From positions 1-64,000 of the forward strand of contig NZ_JAQGKL010000015.1 in the NCBI RefSeq assembly GCF_028290105.1: 64,000 nucleotides of DNA, in the 5' to 3' direction. Positions 50,519-62,235 of this stretch are shown in pieces. The first letter of the stretch is position 1, and each line of letters starts with the position of its first letter. This stretch comes from Methylobacterium sp. GTDB taxonomy: Bacteria; Pseudomonadota; Alphaproteobacteria; Rhizobiales; Beijerinckiaceae. The notes beneath the pieces are model-generated. The model made no database searches. It was not told the DNA's origin and was given only the letters and a program-made list of their open reading frames with translations. The position numbers were made by a program, and so were the translations under genes.

Positions 50519-53500
50519 GTGTCGATCAAAGCCGCCCTGCATCACGTCACGCACTACACCTATGACCGGCCGATCGCGCTCGGCCCTCAGGTGATCCGCC
50601 TGCGCCCGGCGCCGCATACGCGCACCGCCGTGCCGGCCTACTCGCTGAAGGTCCTGCCGGAAAACCACTTCATCAACTGGCAGCAGGACCCGAACGGCAA
50701 CTGGCTCGCCCGTCTCATCTTCCCCGAGAAGACAACCGAACTGAAGATCGAAGTCGATCTCACCGCCGACATGTCGGTGATCAACCCGTTCGACTTCTTC
50801 GTGGAGGACTACGCACAGGTCCGCGGCTTCACCTACGCGGAGGATCTGACCGCCGAACTGAAGCCCTACCTCGTTCTCGACGAGGCGATGGCGCCCGAGG
50901 TCGACGCGTTCCTGGAGCGGTTGCCCGGCGAACAGAACACGGTGCTGTTCCTCGTGGCGCTGAACGCGCAGGTGGCGCAGGAGATCACCTACGGCGTGCG
51001 CATGGAGCCCGGCGTTCAGAGCGCCGCCGAGACCCTGACCCTAAAGAGCGGCTCCTGCCGGGACTCGGCCTGGCTGATGGTGCAGATCCTGCGCCGCCTT
51101 GGCATGGCCGCCCGCTTCGTCTCGGGCTACCTGATCCAGCTCGTTCCCGACACCACCGCCGTGGACGGCCCGGCCGGCACCACGACCGACTTCACCGACC
51201 TGCACGCCTGGGCCGAGGTCTACCTGCCGGGTGCGGGCTGGATCGGGCTCGACGCCACCTCCGGCCTGCTCTGCGGCGAGGGCCACATCCCGCTTGCCGC
51301 CACCCCGCACTACGCCTCCGCCGCCCCGATCTCGGGGCTTGCCGAGCCCGCGAAGGTCGAGTTCGGCTTCGAGATGTCGGTGACCCGCGTGGCGGAAGCC
51401 CCGCGCATCACGAAGCCATTCTCCGAGGAGGTCTGGGCCGCGATGGACGCGCTCGGCGAGCGCATCGACGTGGACCTGTCCGCGCAGGACGTGCGCCTGA
51501 CCATGGGCGGCGAGCCGACCTTCGTCTCGGTCGACGACTTCGAGTCCGCCGAATGGAACGCCTCCGCCGTCGGCCCGACGAAGCGGGGCCTCGCCGACAA
51601 GCTGATCCGGCGCCTGCGCACCCGTTTCGCGCCGGGCGGCATGCTGCATTACGGCCAGGGCAAGTGGTACCCGGGCGAGAGCCTGCCGCGCTGGGCCTTC
51701 GCCCTCTATTGGCGCCGGGACGGGGTACCAATCTGGAAGGATGCCGCCCTCATCGCGCCCGAGGACGGTGCGCGCGACGCGAACATCCACAACGCGAAGG
51801 ACCTCATCGATGGCGTCGCCCGGCGCCTCGGGCTCGGCGCCTACGTGTTCCCGGCCTTCGAGGACCCGGTTTACTGGGGCGAGAAGCGTGACGACCTGCC
51901 GGTCAACGTCACCACCGCGGAGCCGCACTACCCGAACCCGGAGACGAATGCCCGCATGGCACGGGTGTTCGAGCGCGGCCTCGGCGAGGCCGCCGGTTAC
52001 GCCCTGCCGCTGGCGAGCCTGCCCACCGGCAAGGACGGCGATTCCGATCGGCTCTGGATCTCCGAACCCTGGGAATTCCGGCGCGGCCACGCCTTCCTGA
52101 CCCCCGGCGATTCGCCCGTGGGCTACCGCCTGCCGCTCTCCTCGCTGCCCTACGTGGCGCAGGAGCACTACCCCTACTACCAGCCGCAGGACACGCTGGA
52201 AGCGCGCGACGCCCTGCCCGAAGGGCATCCCGGCACCAAGACCGTCAACGGCTCCGGCGTGATGGGTGTGGCCGTGCGCACCGCCTTCGCGGTGGAGCCG
52301 CGCGACGGGGTGCTCCACGTCTTCATGCCGCCGCTGCAGCGGGTGGACGAGTACCTCGAACTCCTCGGCCACCTGGAAGACGCGGCCGCCGAGCTGAAGC
52401 TGACCCTGCATATCGAGGGCTACGAGCCGCCCTTCGACCCGCGCCTGAACGTCATCAAGGTGACCCCCGATCCCGGCGTGATCGAGGTCAACGTGCATCC
52501 GGCGCCCACCTGGCGCGACGCCGTCCGGATCACCAGCGACCTCTACGAGGACGCCCGGCAGATCCGCCTCGGGGCGCAGAAGTTCATGACCGACGGACGC
52601 CACACCGGCACGGGCGGCGGCAACCACGTGGTGCTCGGCGGCGCGACGCCGAACGATTCGCCGTTCCTGCGCCGGCCCGACCTGCTGAAGAGCCTCGTGC
52701 TCTACTGGCAGCGCCACCCGGCGATGTCCTACCTCTTCGCCGGCCTCTATATCGGCCCGACGAGCCAGGCCCCGCGCATGGACGAGGCGCGACACGACGG
52801 GCTCTACGAGCTCGAGATCGCGATGGCGCAGGTGCCGAAACCCGACGAGCCCAACATCCCGCGCTGGCTCGTGGACCGCATCTTCCGCAACATCCTCGTG
52901 GACGTGACGGGCAACACCCACCGCTCCGAGATCTGCATCGACAAGCTCTACTCGCCGGACGGACCCACGGGCCGCCTCGGGCTGCTCGAATTCCGTTCGT
53001 TCGAGATGCCGCCGGACCCGCGCATGAGTCTCGCCCAGCAGCTCCTGCTGCGCGCCATCGTGGCCTGGCTCTGGCGCGAGCCGCAGACGGGAGGCTGTGT
53101 CCGCTGGGGCACGGGCCTGCACGATCGCTTCATGCTGCCCCACTTCCTGTGGGCCGACTTCGTCGGCGTGCTGGAAGACCTCCGGGCCGCCGGCTACGAC
53201 TTCGACCCGGCGGCCTTCGTGGCGCAGCGCGAGTTCCGCTTCCCGGTCTTCGGGACGGTGGAGCAGGGCGGCGTGAAGCTGGAGCTGCGCCAAGCCCTCG
53301 AACCCTGGCACGTTCTGGGCGAGGAGGGCGCGATCGGGGGAACGGTGCGGTACGTGGATTCGTCGGTGGAACGGCTGCAGGTGAAGGTCGAGGGCTATGT
53401 CCCCGGCCGGCACATCATCGCCTGCAACGGGCGGCGCCTGCCGATGACCGGTACCGGTGTCGCCGGCGAGGCGGTGGCGGGCCTGCGCTTCAAGGCGTGG

Positions 53501-53803
53501 CAGCCGGCCTCGTCCCTGCACCCGACCATTCCGGCCCATTCGCCGCTCACCATCGACATCCTGGATGCCTGGAGCGGACGCTCGCTGGGTGGGTGCCGCT
53601 ACCATGTCAGCCATCCGGGCGGACGCAACTACGAAACCTTCCCGGTCAACACCTACGAGGCCGAGGGGCGGCGTCTCGCCCGCTTCCAGGCCCATGGCCA
53701 CACCCCGGGCCGGATCGCGATGCCGCCGGAGGAGACCAACCGCGAGTTCCCGATGACGCTCGACCTGCGCACGCCGGCACCTCCGGGCTACACGCCCCAA
53801 TGA
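50519..53803 (+). CDS. Transglutaminase-like protein fused to DUF2126
   Basis: GTG start [36 protein letters not shown]; transglutaminase triad [12 protein letters not shown] / [23 protein letters not shown]; long C-terminal DUF2126 region. Confidence 0.93.
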   Translation: MSIKAALHHVTHYTYDRPIALGPQVIRLRPAPHTRTAVPAYSLKVLPENHFINWQQDPNGNWLARLIFPEKTTELKIEVDLTADMSVINPFDFFVEDYAQVRGFTYAEDLTAELKPYLVLDEAMAPEVDAFLERLPGEQNTVLFLVALNAQVAQEITYGVRMEPGVQSAAETLTLKSGSCRDSAWLMVQILRRLGMAARFVSGYLIQLVPDTTAVDGPAGTTTDFTDLHAWAEVYLPGAGWIGLDATSGLLCGEGHIPLAATPHYASAAPISGLAEPAKVEFGFEMSVTRVAEAPRITKPFSEEVWAAMDALGERIDVDLSAQDVRLTMGGEPTFVSVDDFESAEWNASAVGPTKRGLADKLIRRLRTRFAPGGMLHYGQGKWYPGESLPRWAFALYWRRDGVPIWKDAALIAPEDGARDANIHNAKDLIDGVARRLGLGAYVFPAFEDPVYWGEKRDDLPVNVTTAEPHYPNPETNARMARVFERGLGEAAGYALPLASLPTGKDGDSDRLWISEPWEFRRGHAFLTPGDSPVGYRLPLSSLPYVAQEHYPYYQPQDTLEARDALPEGHPGTKTVNGSGVMGVAVRTAFAVEPRDGVLHVFMPPLQRVDEYLELLGHLEDAAAELKLTLHIEGYEPPFDPRLNVIKVTPDPGVIEVNVHPAPTWRDAVRITSDLYEDARQIRLGAQKFMTDGRHTGTGGGNHVVLGGATPNDSPFLRRPDLLKSLVLYWQRHPAMSYLFAGLYIGPTSQAPRMDEARHDGLYELEIAMAQVPKPDEPNIPRWLVDRIFRNILVDVTGNTHRSEICIDKLYSPDGPTGRLGLLEFRSFEMPPDPRMSLAQQLLLRAIVAWLWREPQTGGCVRWGTGLHDRFMLPHFLWADFVGVLEDLRAAGYDFDPAAFVAQREFRFPVFGTVEQGGVKLELRQALEPWHVLGEEGAIGGTVRYVDSSVERLQVKVEGYVPGRHIIACNGRRLPMTGTGVAGEAVAGLRFKAWQPASSLHPTIPAHSPLTIDILDAWSGRSLGGCRYHVSHPGGRNYETFPVNTYEAEGRRLARFQAHGHTPGRIAMPPEETNREFPMTLDLRTPAPPGYTPQ

Positions 53804-56319
53804 GCGAAGCGGCCGAAGCGGAGGTCCGGGGACGGGCCGAGCGCCTCGCGCGCTGGACCTCCGCCTACAGGCCGCAGGCCGGGGTGCCGGACGAGTTCAT
53901 GGATGCGGAGGGCCGGACCAAGGGGGCCTGGCCGCGCTTCCTCGACCGTCTCGGCGACCTCGACGAAGCGGAGATCGGCACCCGCTTCGTCTCGGCGGTG
54001 CGCCGGATCCGGGACACCGGGATCTCGTACCGGATCTACGGCGACAAGCGCGACCATGCCTGGCCATTAGGGTCTCTGCCCCTCGTCATCGAGCAGGCCG
54101 ACTGGGAGACCTTGAGCGCCGGCATCATCGAGCGCGCCGGGCTCATGGAATCGATCCTGGCCGACGTCTACGGCGCGGGGCGTCTCGTGGGCGAGGGTCT
54201 GTTGCCGGCGGCCGTCGTCGCGGGCAGCCCGGAATTCATGCGCCCCCTCGTGGGCGTCGCCCCCCCGGGCGGGCGCTACCTCAAGCTCTACGCGGCGGAC
54301 GTGACGCGCGGGCCCGACGGGCGCTGGCGGGTCCTGGCCGACCGGACGCAATCGCCCTCGGGGCCGGGCTACGCGCTGGAGAACCGCCTCGTCCTCACCC
54401 GGGCCTTTCCGGATCTCCATGCCGACCTGCAGGTCGAGCGCCTCGCCGCCTTCTTCCAGGCCCTTCGCGACGGGTTGGCGGCGGGGGCCGAGCGCAGCGA
54501 TCCGCGCATCTGCCTGCTGACCTCCGGCGTGTTCAGCTCGACCTATGTCGAGCAGGCGGCGCTCGCCCGCTACCTTGGCCTGTTGCTCGTCGAGGGCGAC
54601 GACCTCGTGATGCAGGACGGCGCCCTGCACATCCGCACCGTCTCCGGCCTGAAGCGCGCCGACGTGCTATGGCGGCGTATCGATTCCGACTACGTCGATC
54701 CCCTCGAACTCAACCCGGCCTCGCGCCTCGGGGTGCCCGGCCTCGTCGAGGCCCTGCGCAACGGCAGCCTCGTCGTCGGCAACATGCCCGGCTCGGGGCT
54801 GCTCGAGTCGGGCGCGCTCGCCGCCTACCTGCCGGGCATCGCCCGAAGATTGCTCGGCACCGACCTCCAACTCGCAGGTCCGAAGACGTGGTGGTGCGGC
54901 GATCCGGACGCCCTGGCCGAGGTTCGCGACAACCTCGATACCCTGAGCCTGCGGCCGGTGGCGACACCGCCCAAGGGAGCGGTCCGGGACGCGATCCTGG
55001 CCCCCCACGCCCTCGACGCCGAGCGCGACCGGCTGCTCTCGGCCCTGCGCGACCGCCCCTTCGACTATGTCGCCCAGGAAGCGATGCCGCTCGCCACCAT
55101 GCCGGCCTGGGACCGGACCGGCGGCACCCTCAAGCTGGTGCCGCGGCCCTTCGTGCTGCGGGTGTTCGCGGCGGCGACGGCCGACGGATGGCGCGTGATG
55201 CCGGGCGGCTTCTGCCGGATCTCGGAGCGGCCCGACGTCGAGCCGCTGGAGATGCGCGCCGGCATCAAGTCCGCCGACGTCTGGATCCTGTCGCGCGATC
55301 CCGTCGAGGCGGTCACGCTGATCCAGCCGGGCTCGGCCCGGGTGCGCCGCATCGCCGGGCACCTGCCGTCGCGGGCCGCCGACAACCTGTTCTGGTTCGG
55401 ACGCTACGTCGAACGGGCGGAGGCGGTGATCCGCCTCGTCATCGCGCATCTCGGCAGCGTCGGCTCGGCTGTGATCGCCGACATGGCGGGTGACGCCAAG
55501 GCGCCGACGGCGCTTCGCATCCGCGCGCTCCTCGACGAGTGGGGCGCCATCGAGGCGCCGGACCTGCCCACGGCGGCCCTGGCCCAGCAGGCGCTGAGCG
55601 GGCCGGACGCCTATGGCTCCGCCCTCCGCCACAGCCTCTCGGCCCGGGCCAACGCCGCCACCTTGCGCGAACGCCTCTCAGGCGAAGCGTGGCGGGCATT
55701 GGCCGACCTCAAGGACCTCTTGGAGATCGATCCGGCTCAAGGTCTGCCCGAGGCCCAGCTTCTCGGCCTCGCGGAGCGGGCGCTCAGCCACATCGCGGCC
55801 CTGTCGGGGTTGGCCCAGGAGAACATGAACCGCACCGCCGGCTGGCATTTCGTCGATCTCGGCCGGCGCATCGAGCGGGCGATCAACACCTGCGCCTTCG
55901 CCACGCGTTTCGCCGGCGATGCGGCGACCGCCGAGGATCTCGGCGTGATGCTGTCGCTCTGCGATGCCCATGTCTCGTTCGGCGCGCGCTACCTCCAGGG
56001 CGTCGCCCTCGACCCCGTGCGCGACATGGTGCTCCTCGACCCCTTCAACCCGCGCTCGGTGGCCTTCCAGGTGGAGGCGATCGCACGCCATCTCGGCCAG
56101 TTGCCGGTGCTGCGGGCCGACGGCCTTCCCGAGCCGCACCAGCGCCTCGCGGCCAAGCTCGCGGCGGAGTTCGCCACCGGCGAGGCGGCGGAGTTCGACG
56201 GCGCCGCCCTGACCCGGCTGGAGAACGAGGTCGAGCACCTCGCCGACGCCATCGCCACCCGCTACTTCCCCAACGGGCCGCACGCCCTGCGCCCCGAAAA
56301 GCTCGTGGGTCTCGCGTGA
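53800..56319 (+). CDS. Circularly permuted ATP-grasp (DUF404/DUF407) fused to alpha-E domain (DUF403)
   Basis: [85 protein letters not shown], then [25 protein letters not shown] (alpha-E start); 4-nt overlaps at both ends. Confidence 0.93.
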   Translation: MSEAAEAEVRGRAERLARWTSAYRPQAGVPDEFMDAEGRTKGAWPRFLDRLGDLDEAEIGTRFVSAVRRIRDTGISYRIYGDKRDHAWPLGSLPLVIEQADWETLSAGIIERAGLMESILADVYGAGRLVGEGLLPAAVVAGSPEFMRPLVGVAPPGGRYLKLYAADVTRGPDGRWRVLADRTQSPSGPGYALENRLVLTRAFPDLHADLQVERLAAFFQALRDGLAAGAERSDPRICLLTSGVFSSTYVEQAALARYLGLLLVEGDDLVMQDGALHIRTVSGLKRADVLWRRIDSDYVDPLELNPASRLGVPGLVEALRNGSLVVGNMPGSGLLESGALAAYLPGIARRLLGTDLQLAGPKTWWCGDPDALAEVRDNLDTLSLRPVATPPKGAVRDAILAPHALDAERDRLLSALRDRPFDYVAQEAMPLATMPAWDRTGGTLKLVPRPFVLRVFAAATADGWRVMPGGFCRISERPDVEPLEMRAGIKSADVWILSRDPVEAVTLIQPGSARVRRIAGHLPSRAADNLFWFGRYVERAEAVIRLVIAHLGSVGSAVIADMAGDAKAPTALRIRALLDEWGAIEAPDLPTAALAQQALSGPDAYGSALRHSLSARANAATLRERLSGEAWRALADLKDLLEIDPAQGLPEAQLLGLAERALSHIAALSGLAQENMNRTAGWHFVDLGRRIERAINTCAFATRFAGDAATAEDLGVMLSLCDAHVSFGARYLQGVALDPVRDMVLLDPFNPRSVAFQVEAIARHLGQLPVLRADGLPEPHQRLAAKLAAEFATGEAAEFDGAALTRLENEVEHLADAIATRYFPNGPHALRPEKLVGLA

Positions 56320-57233
56320 TCTACACGCTGCGCCATCTCACCACCTACCGCTACGCCCGCCCCGTGCGCTTCGCGCGCTGCGCCCTGCGCCTGCGCCCTC
56401 GCGACGGCGAGGGCCAGACGGTGCTCGACAGTTCACTCACCATCAGCCCCGAGCCGGGCACCCGCGTAGTGCGGCGCGACTATTTCGGCCTCGACGTGGT
56501 CTGCGTGACGATCGATGCGCCGCACACCGAGCTGCGGGTCGAATCCCTGTCGCGGGTGCGGGTGGAGCGCGACCCGCTGCCCGCGCCGGAATCCGGGCGT
56601 CCCTGGGAACAGGTGCGTGACGCGGCCGTGACCGGACGGGGCCTCGGACCGGAGCGCCCCGTGCATTTCCAGTTCCCGAGCGTGCGGGTGCCCCTGGTGC
56701 CGGTGGTGACGGATTACGCCCGGCCGAGCTTCCCGCCCGGCCGCAGCGCCTATGGCGGAGCATTCGACCTGATGCGGCGCATCCGGGCGGACTTCAAATT
56801 CGATTCGAAGGCCACCAGCGTGCACACGCCTCTGGCCGAAGCCTTTGCGCTCCGGGCCGGCGTCTGCCAGGATTTCACCCACATCATGATCGCGGCCCTG
56901 CGTGGCCTCGGCCTGCCGGCCGCCTATGTCAGCGGCTACCTGCGCACGATCCCCCCCGCCGGCCGGCCGCGCCTGCGCGGGGCTGATGCGAGCCACGCCT
57001 GGGTTTCGGTCTGGTGCGGGGACGGCTGGATCGGCCTCGACCCGACCAACGGGATCGGCATGTGCGACGACCACATCGTGGTGGCGCGCGGGCGCGACTA
57101 CACCGACGTCTCGCCCATCGACGGGATCGTGTCCTCGTCCGGGCCGCAGAAGCTCAAAGTCGAAGTCGACGTCATTCCGGATGGCGAGCCCATGCCGGAG
57201 CATTCCACGACGCCCGAGACCGCCTCCGCCTGA
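56316..57233 (+). CDS. Transglutaminase-like cysteine peptidase family protein
   Basis: GTG start [34 protein letters not shown]; triad ALRAGVCQDFTHIM / DASHAWVSVWCGDGWIGLDPTNG. Confidence 0.93.
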   Translation: MIYTLRHLTTYRYARPVRFARCALRLRPRDGEGQTVLDSSLTISPEPGTRVVRRDYFGLDVVCVTIDAPHTELRVESLSRVRVERDPLPAPESGRPWEQVRDAAVTGRGLGPERPVHFQFPSVRVPLVPVVTDYARPSFPPGRSAYGGAFDLMRRIRADFKFDSKATSVHTPLAEAFALRAGVCQDFTHIMIAALRGLGLPAAYVSGYLRTIPPAGRPRLRGADASHAWVSVWCGDGWIGLDPTNGIGMCDDHIVVARGRDYTDVSPIDGIVSSSGPQKLKVEVDVIPDGEPMPEHSTTPETASA

Positions 57234-57251
57234 ACGCTCAGGCTTTGCGCC

Positions 57252-57704
57252 TCAGACCGTGCGCGCCGTAAACAGCCGGAACGCCTCCAGCGTCTCGGCG
57301 CTGACATGGTGTTCGATGCCCTCGGCGTCGCGGCGTGCGATCTCGGGGCTGACGCCGAGGGCGCAGAGAAACTGCTCGACGATGCGGTGGCGCTCGCGGC
57401 TCTGCACGGCGAGTGCCTGGCCCGCCTCCGTCAGGAATACGCCGCGATAGGGGCGCTGCTGCACCAGGCCGTCCTCGGCCAGGCGCTTGAGCATCTTGGC
57501 GACCGTCGGCTGGGCGACGCCGAGGCGGGCCGCGATGTCGACCTGGCGTGCCTCGCCGCCATCCCCGATCAGGTCGGCGATCAGCTCGACATAGTCTTCC
57601 ACGAGTTCGAGGCGGCGCGCCTCGCGGGCCTGCCGGAAGCTCTCCACATGGACGTCGGCGTCGATGAGGGCGGTGTCGGGCGTGGAGGACGTCGGATCCT
57701 GCAT
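57252..57704 (-). CDS. mntR: Manganese-dependent transcriptional regulator MntR (DtxR family)
   Basis: [66 protein letters not shown]...GIEHHVS. Confidence 0.9.
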   Translation of the reverse strand: MQDPTSSTPDTALIDADVHVESFRQAREARRLELVEDYVELIADLIGDGGEARQVDIAARLGVAQPTVAKMLKRLAEDGLVQQRPYRGVFLTEAGQALAVQSRERHRIVEQFLCALGVSPEIARRDAEGIEHHVSAETLEAFRLFTARTV

Positions 57705-57805
57705 GTGGCCGGCGGACTCCCCACTCTGGCGCACCGGATGGACGCCCGTGCCGGTTTGTACCGAAGCCGGGGGCCGGAGGGGAGCCCCAAAGTTCGAAAG
57801 CCGGC

Positions 57806-58693
57806 TCAACCCCGCAGTTGCGCCACGAAATCGCGCGTGAAGCGGGGGAGGGCCGAGAGCGAACGCACGCAAATCGTGAGGTCGCGCAACGCCCACGCAT
57901 CCTCCAGGGGCACGATGGCGATGGGCATGGTGCGGGCGGCGCGGGCGGCGGTGGTCTGCGGCACGATGCCGAGGCCGACGCCGCAGGCGACGAGGCGGCA
58001 GATCGCATCGAAGCTGCGCAATTGCACGCGCAGACGCATGGGCGGGCGCCCGGTGCGCGCCGCCTTGTCCGCGAGAAAGCGCGTCAGCGCGCTGGTCCGG
58101 TCGAGCCCGACCAGGGGATGCTCGATGACCTCCGCGAACGCGACCGCGTCTCGGGTGGCCAGGGGATGCCCGGGGTCCGCCACCATCACGAAGCGGTCCT
58201 GCCGGAAGGGATAGGTCTCCAGCGCTCCGGTATCCACGGTCCCGGCGACGATGCCGAGATCGGCCGAGCCCTCGGCCACAAGCCCGACGATCTCGTCGGA
58301 GGTGCGCTCCTCGATATCGACGCTGACCCCGGTCTGGCGGGCGAGGAACGCGCTCAGGACTTCGGGCAGGAATTCGGTGAGGGCGTTCGTGTTGGAGACG
58401 AGGCGGATCTGCCCCACCGTGCCGCCGGAGAAAGCCGCGAGATCCTCCTGCATCCGGTCGATCCGGTCGAGGAGCCCGCGCGCATGCGCGAGCAGGGTGC
58501 GCCCCGCCGGCGTCGGCACGACGCCCAGGCGTCCCCGCGTGAGCAGCGCCGCCCCGAGCGTCTCCTCCATGGCGCGGATGCGCACGGAGGCGGCGGCCAG
58601 CGCGAGGTTGGCCCGGGCCGCCCCGTGGGTGATCGAGCCCGCCTCGACCACGTGGCGGAACAGGCCGAGATCGACGAGATCGAAGCGCATCAT
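57806..58693 (-). CDS. LysR family transcriptional regulator
   Basis: [72 protein letters not shown]. Confidence 0.94.
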   Translation of the reverse strand: MMRFDLVDLGLFRHVVEAGSITHGAARANLALAAASVRIRAMEETLGAALLTRGRLGVVPTPAGRTLLAHARGLLDRIDRMQEDLAAFSGGTVGQIRLVSNTNALTEFLPEVLSAFLARQTGVSVDIEERTSDEIVGLVAEGSADLGIVAGTVDTGALETYPFRQDRFVMVADPGHPLATRDAVAFAEVIEHPLVGLDRTSALTRFLADKAARTGRPPMRLRVQLRSFDAICRLVACGVGLGIVPQTTAARAARTMPIAIVPLEDAWALRDLTICVRSLSALPRFTRDFVAQLRG

Positions 58694-58772
58694 GGCGTTC
58701 GCCGTACCGTCCGCATGGCATTCTCCCGCGCGCGTCAGGACTTTCTTAACCGTGCCCGCCCATCCTGCCGGC

Positions 58773-59084
58773 ATGGTGGTCCGTCGTCGCGTCCGTGCTG
58801 TTCTGATGCCCCTCGGCCTCTACGCCGTGTCGGGCCTCGTCGTGGGCTTTTTCGTGCATCAGGCCGAGAGCGGCAACCGCGGCCTCGAGGCCAAGCGCGC
58901 CCTCAAGATCCAGGCGCGCGGCCTGAACCAGGAACTCACCGCCGCCAAGGCCGACCGCGCCATCTGGGAGCATCGGGTCGCGCTCCTGCGCAGTGACCAG
59001 ATCGACCGCGATCTCCTGGAGGAGCGCGCCCGCGTCATGCTCGGCCGCGTCCACGTCAACGACGTCGTGATCATCGATCCCTGA
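58773..59084 (+). CDS. FtsB/DivIC-like septum formation initiator
   Basis: TM helix plus coiled coil: GLYAVSGLVVGFFVHQAESGNRGLEAKRALKIQARGLNQELTAAKADRAIWEHRVALLRSDQIDRDLLEERARVMLG; upstream of pdhA. Confidence 0.87.
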   Translation: MVVRRRVRAVLMPLGLYAVSGLVVGFFVHQAESGNRGLEAKRALKIQARGLNQELTAAKADRAIWEHRVALLRSDQIDRDLLEERARVMLGRVHVNDVVIIDP

Positions 59085-59229
59085 GGCCGGCGGAACGCGG
59101 AAATCACTCGGATTTTCGCCCGCAGGTGACCTGACAACTTCCCCCTTCTGTCGGTGGGCCGGCCTCGCTTTCCCCCGAGGCGTGTCCTAGAACCCCGGTG
59201 AGAACAGATGTTCCCCGGGGAGTTCGCCG

Positions 59230-60324
59230 ATGGATGCCGCGAAGGATGCAGGCCGAGCCGCTTCCGACCCAAGCCTGCCGGAGGCCAGCCCGTCAGCATC
59301 GATCGAGGCCGGAAACCCGGCCGAAACCCATGCGCCGGCTCCGAACGCGCCCCAGTTCACCCGCGAGGAAGACCTCCACGCCTACCACGAGATGCTGCTG
59401 ATCCGCCGCTTCGAGGAGAAGGCGGGGCAGCTCTACGGCATGGGCCTGATCGGCGGCTTCTGCCACCTCTATATCGGCCAGGAAGCGGTCGTCATCGGCA
59501 TGCAGATGGCCTCGGTCGACGGCGATCAGGTCATCACTGGCTACCGCGACCACGGCCATATGCTGGCCTGCGGCATGGACCCCAAGGGCGTGATGGCCGA
59601 GCTGACCGGACGGCGCGGCGGCTACAGCCGCGGCAAGGGCGGCTCGATGCACATGTTCTCCCGCGAGAAGCAGTTCTTCGGCGGGCACGGCATCGTCGGT
59701 GCTCAGGTCTCGCTCGGCACCGGCCTCGCCTTCGCGGACGCCTATCGGAAGAACGGCCAGGTCAGCCTAACCTATATGGGCGACGGCGCCGCCAACCAGG
59801 GCCAGGTCTACGAGAGCTTCAACATGGCGCAGCTCTGGAAGCTGCCCGTTGTCTACGTGATCGAGAACAACCGCTACGCCATGGGGACCTCGGTGGCCCG
59901 CGCCTCGGCGCAGACCGACTTCTCCCGGCGTGGCATCTCGTTCGGCATCCCCGGCGAGCAGGTGGACGGCATGGATGTGCGCACCGTACGCGAGGCGGCC
60001 ACCCGGGCGATCCAGCATGCCCGCTCCGGCGAGGGTCCCTACATTCTCGAAATGCAGACCTACCGCTATCGCGGCCACTCGATGTCCGACCCGGCCAAGT
60101 ACCGGACCAAGGACGAGGTCTCGAAGATGCGCGAGGAGCACGACCCCATCGAGATGGTGCGCAAGCGCCTCATCGAGATGCACGGCGTGCCCGAGGCAGA
60201 CCTCAAGGCCACCGACGCCAAGGTGCGCGAGACGGTCAATCAATCCGCCGAGTTCGCCACGCACGACCCCGAGCCCGATCCGGCCGAATTGTGGACCGAC
60301 ATCCTGCTGGACGCCCGCGCCTGA
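59230..60324 (+). CDS. pdhA: Pyruvate dehydrogenase E1 component subunit alpha
   Basis: [33 protein letters not shown]...[31 protein letters not shown] ThDP motif. Confidence 0.96.
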   Translation: MDAAKDAGRAASDPSLPEASPSASIEAGNPAETHAPAPNAPQFTREEDLHAYHEMLLIRRFEEKAGQLYGMGLIGGFCHLYIGQEAVVIGMQMASVDGDQVITGYRDHGHMLACGMDPKGVMAELTGRRGGYSRGKGGSMHMFSREKQFFGGHGIVGAQVSLGTGLAFADAYRKNGQVSLTYMGDGAANQGQVYESFNMAQLWKLPVVYVIENNRYAMGTSVARASAQTDFSRRGISFGIPGEQVDGMDVRTVREAATRAIQHARSGEGPYILEMQTYRYRGHSMSDPAKYRTKDEVSKMREEHDPIEMVRKRLIEMHGVPEADLKATDAKVRETVNQSAEFATHDPEPDPAELWTDILLDARA

Positions 60325-60406
60325 GGCGCCGGCCGCCGCTCAGGCGCGCGGCCGCGCTCCCGCCTCCGAAGGGCTGACCGGCTCATCCTCGATCGACGAG
60401 TATTCC

Positions 60407-61849
60407 ATGGCGACCGACATCCTGATGCCCGCCCTCTCCCCCACGATGGAGGAGGGCAAGCTGGCCAAATGGCTGAAGAACGAGGGTGATGCGGTCAAAT
60501 CCGGCGACGTGCTCGCCGAGATCGAGACCGACAAGGCGACGATGGAAGTCGAGGCCATCGACGAGGGCGTGCTCGCCAAGATCCTGATCGCCGAGGGCAC
60601 CGAGGGCGTGAAGGTCAACACGCCGATCGCCATCATCGCCGCCGAGGGCGAGGATGTCTCGGCGGCTTCCACCGGTGGCGCTGCCCCGAAGGCCGACGCC
60701 GCGACGCAGCCCGCCCCAACCCCGGACATGCAGGCCGAAGGACAGGCCGCGACGCCCGCCCCGAACGCCAAAACGGGGGACGATGCGCCGAAGGCGCCGG
60801 CCGCGCCCGCCACCATCACCAACAAGGCGCCGGCGCCCGTGATGGAAGAGTTCCCGGCCGGCACCGAGATGGTCTCCACGACGGTACGGGAGGCGTTGCG
60901 CGACGCCATGGCCGAGGAGATGCGCCGGGACGACGCCGTCTTCGTCATGGGCGAGGAGGTCGCCGAGTACCAGGGCGCCTACAAGATCACGCAAGGATTG
61001 CTGCAGGAATTCGGCGCGCGCCGCGTGGTCGATACCCCGATCACCGAACATGGCTTTGCCGGCATCGGCGTGGGCGCGGCCTTCACGGGCCTGCGCCCCA
61101 TCGTGGAGTTCATGACCTTCAACTTCGCCATGCAGGCGATCGACCACATCATCAACTCGGCGGCCAAGACCCTGTACATGTCCGGCGGCCAGCTCGGCTG
61201 TCCCATCGTGTTCCGCGGGCCCAACGGTGCGGCGGCCCGCGTCGGCGCGCAGCACAGCCACGATTATTCCGCGTGGTACTCGAACGTGCCGGGCCTCAAG
61301 GTGATCGCGCCCTACACGGCCTCCGATGCCAAGGGCCTGCTCAAGGCCGCGATCCGCGACCCGAATCCGATCATCTTCCTCGAGAACGAGATCCTCTACG
61401 GCCAGAGCTTTCCGGTGCCGAAGCTCGACGATTTCGTGTTGCCCATCGGCAAGGCACGCATCCACCGCACCGGCAAGGACGTCACCATCGTCTCCTTCTC
61501 CATCGGCATGAGCTATGCCCTCAAGGCGGCGCAGGCGCTGGCAGAGGAGGGCATCGAGGCCGAGGTGATCGATCTGCGCACGCTCCGCCCCATGGACACC
61601 GACACGGTGGTGGAATCGGTGCGCAAGACCGGCCGCTGCGTCACCGTGGAGGAGGGGTTCCCGCAATCGGGCATCGGCGCCGAGATCTCGGCCTGCCTGA
61701 TGGTCGATGCCTTCGACTACCTCGACGCCCCGGTCCTGCGTGTCACCGGCAAGGACGTGCCGATGCCCTACGCCGCCAACCTCGAAAAGCTCGCGCTGCC
61801 CAACGTCGCCGAGGTGATCGAGGCCGTGAAGGCGGTCTGCTACCGCTGA
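60407..61849 (+). CDS. pdhB: Pyruvate dehydrogenase E1 component subunit beta with N-terminal lipoyl domain
   Basis: [54 protein letters not shown] lipoyl domain, then [40 protein letters not shown]. Confidence 0.96.
   Translation: MATDILMPALSPTMEEGKLAKWLKNEGDAVKSGDVLAEIETDKATMEVEAIDEGVLAKILIAEGTEGVKVNTPIAIIAAEGEDVSAASTGGAAPKADAATQPAPTPDMQAEGQAATPAPNAKTGDDAPKAPAAPATITNKAPAPVMEEFPAGTEMVSTTVREALRDAMAEEMRRDDAVFVMGEEVAEYQGAYKITQGLLQEFGARRVVDTPITEHGFAGIGVGAAFTGLRPIVEFMTFNFAMQAIDHIINSAAKTLYMSGGQLGCPIVFRGPNGAAARVGAQHSHDYSAWYSNVPGLKVIAPYTASDAKGLLKAAIRDPNPIIFLENEILYGQSFPVPKLDDFVLPIGKARIHRTGKDVTIVSFSIGMSYALKAAQALAEEGIEAEVIDLRTLRPMDTDTVVESVRKTGRCVTVEEGFPQSGIGAEISACLMVDAFDYLDAPVLRVTGKDVPMPYAANLEKLALPNVAEVIEAVKAVCYR
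60488..60601 (+). repeat. Lipoyl-domain direct repeat, copy 1 (in pdhB)
   Basis: By eye 3 mismatches over about 114 nt against 62317-62430. Confidence 0.85.
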
Positions 61850-61910
61850 CGCCCCGGGATGGCCACCTCCCCCTCTCGCCCCGCGCGGCGAGAGACCGGA
61901 GACGAGGACG

Positions 61911-62192
61911 ATGACCGACAAATTCGAAGAACTCTCCGCCCCGCCCGATGCCCTCGAACACGGTGGCATCGAGGTTTTGCGTGCCAGCGTCGTCGATGGC
62001 GCGGTGAGCATCGCGCTGAGGCGCTCCTTCGACGATCCGGCCACCTGGGGCCGGCTGCTCGCGGACCTCGCCCGGCAGGCGGCGCGGGTCTACGCGCTGG
62101 AGACAGAGACATCCGAGGCGGAGGCCTTCGAGCGCATCCGTGCGGGCTTCGAGGCCGAGAGCCTCGACCCCGACGCGCCCATTCTGAACTGA
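61911..62192 (+). CDS. DUF5076 domain protein
   Basis: [64 protein letters not shown]; between pdhB and pdhC. Confidence 0.8.
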   Translation: MTDKFEELSAPPDALEHGGIEVLRASVVDGAVSIALRRSFDDPATWGRLLADLARQAARVYALETETSEAEAFERIRAGFEAESLDPDAPILN

Positions 62193-62235
62193 CCGCCGCC
62201 CCCACATCGCCCGCAGACGCTCAGGATTTCCGACC

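Noticed and set aside
53149-53799. Upstream extension of the ATP-grasp ORF inside the transglutaminase gene
   Set aside because: Out-of-frame overlap with a conserved gene; family-like start [16 protein letters not shown] at 53800.
51041-53800. 919-aa minus-strand ORF opposite the transglutaminase/DUF2126 gene
   Set aside because: Antisense shadow ORF of a well-supported coding gene.
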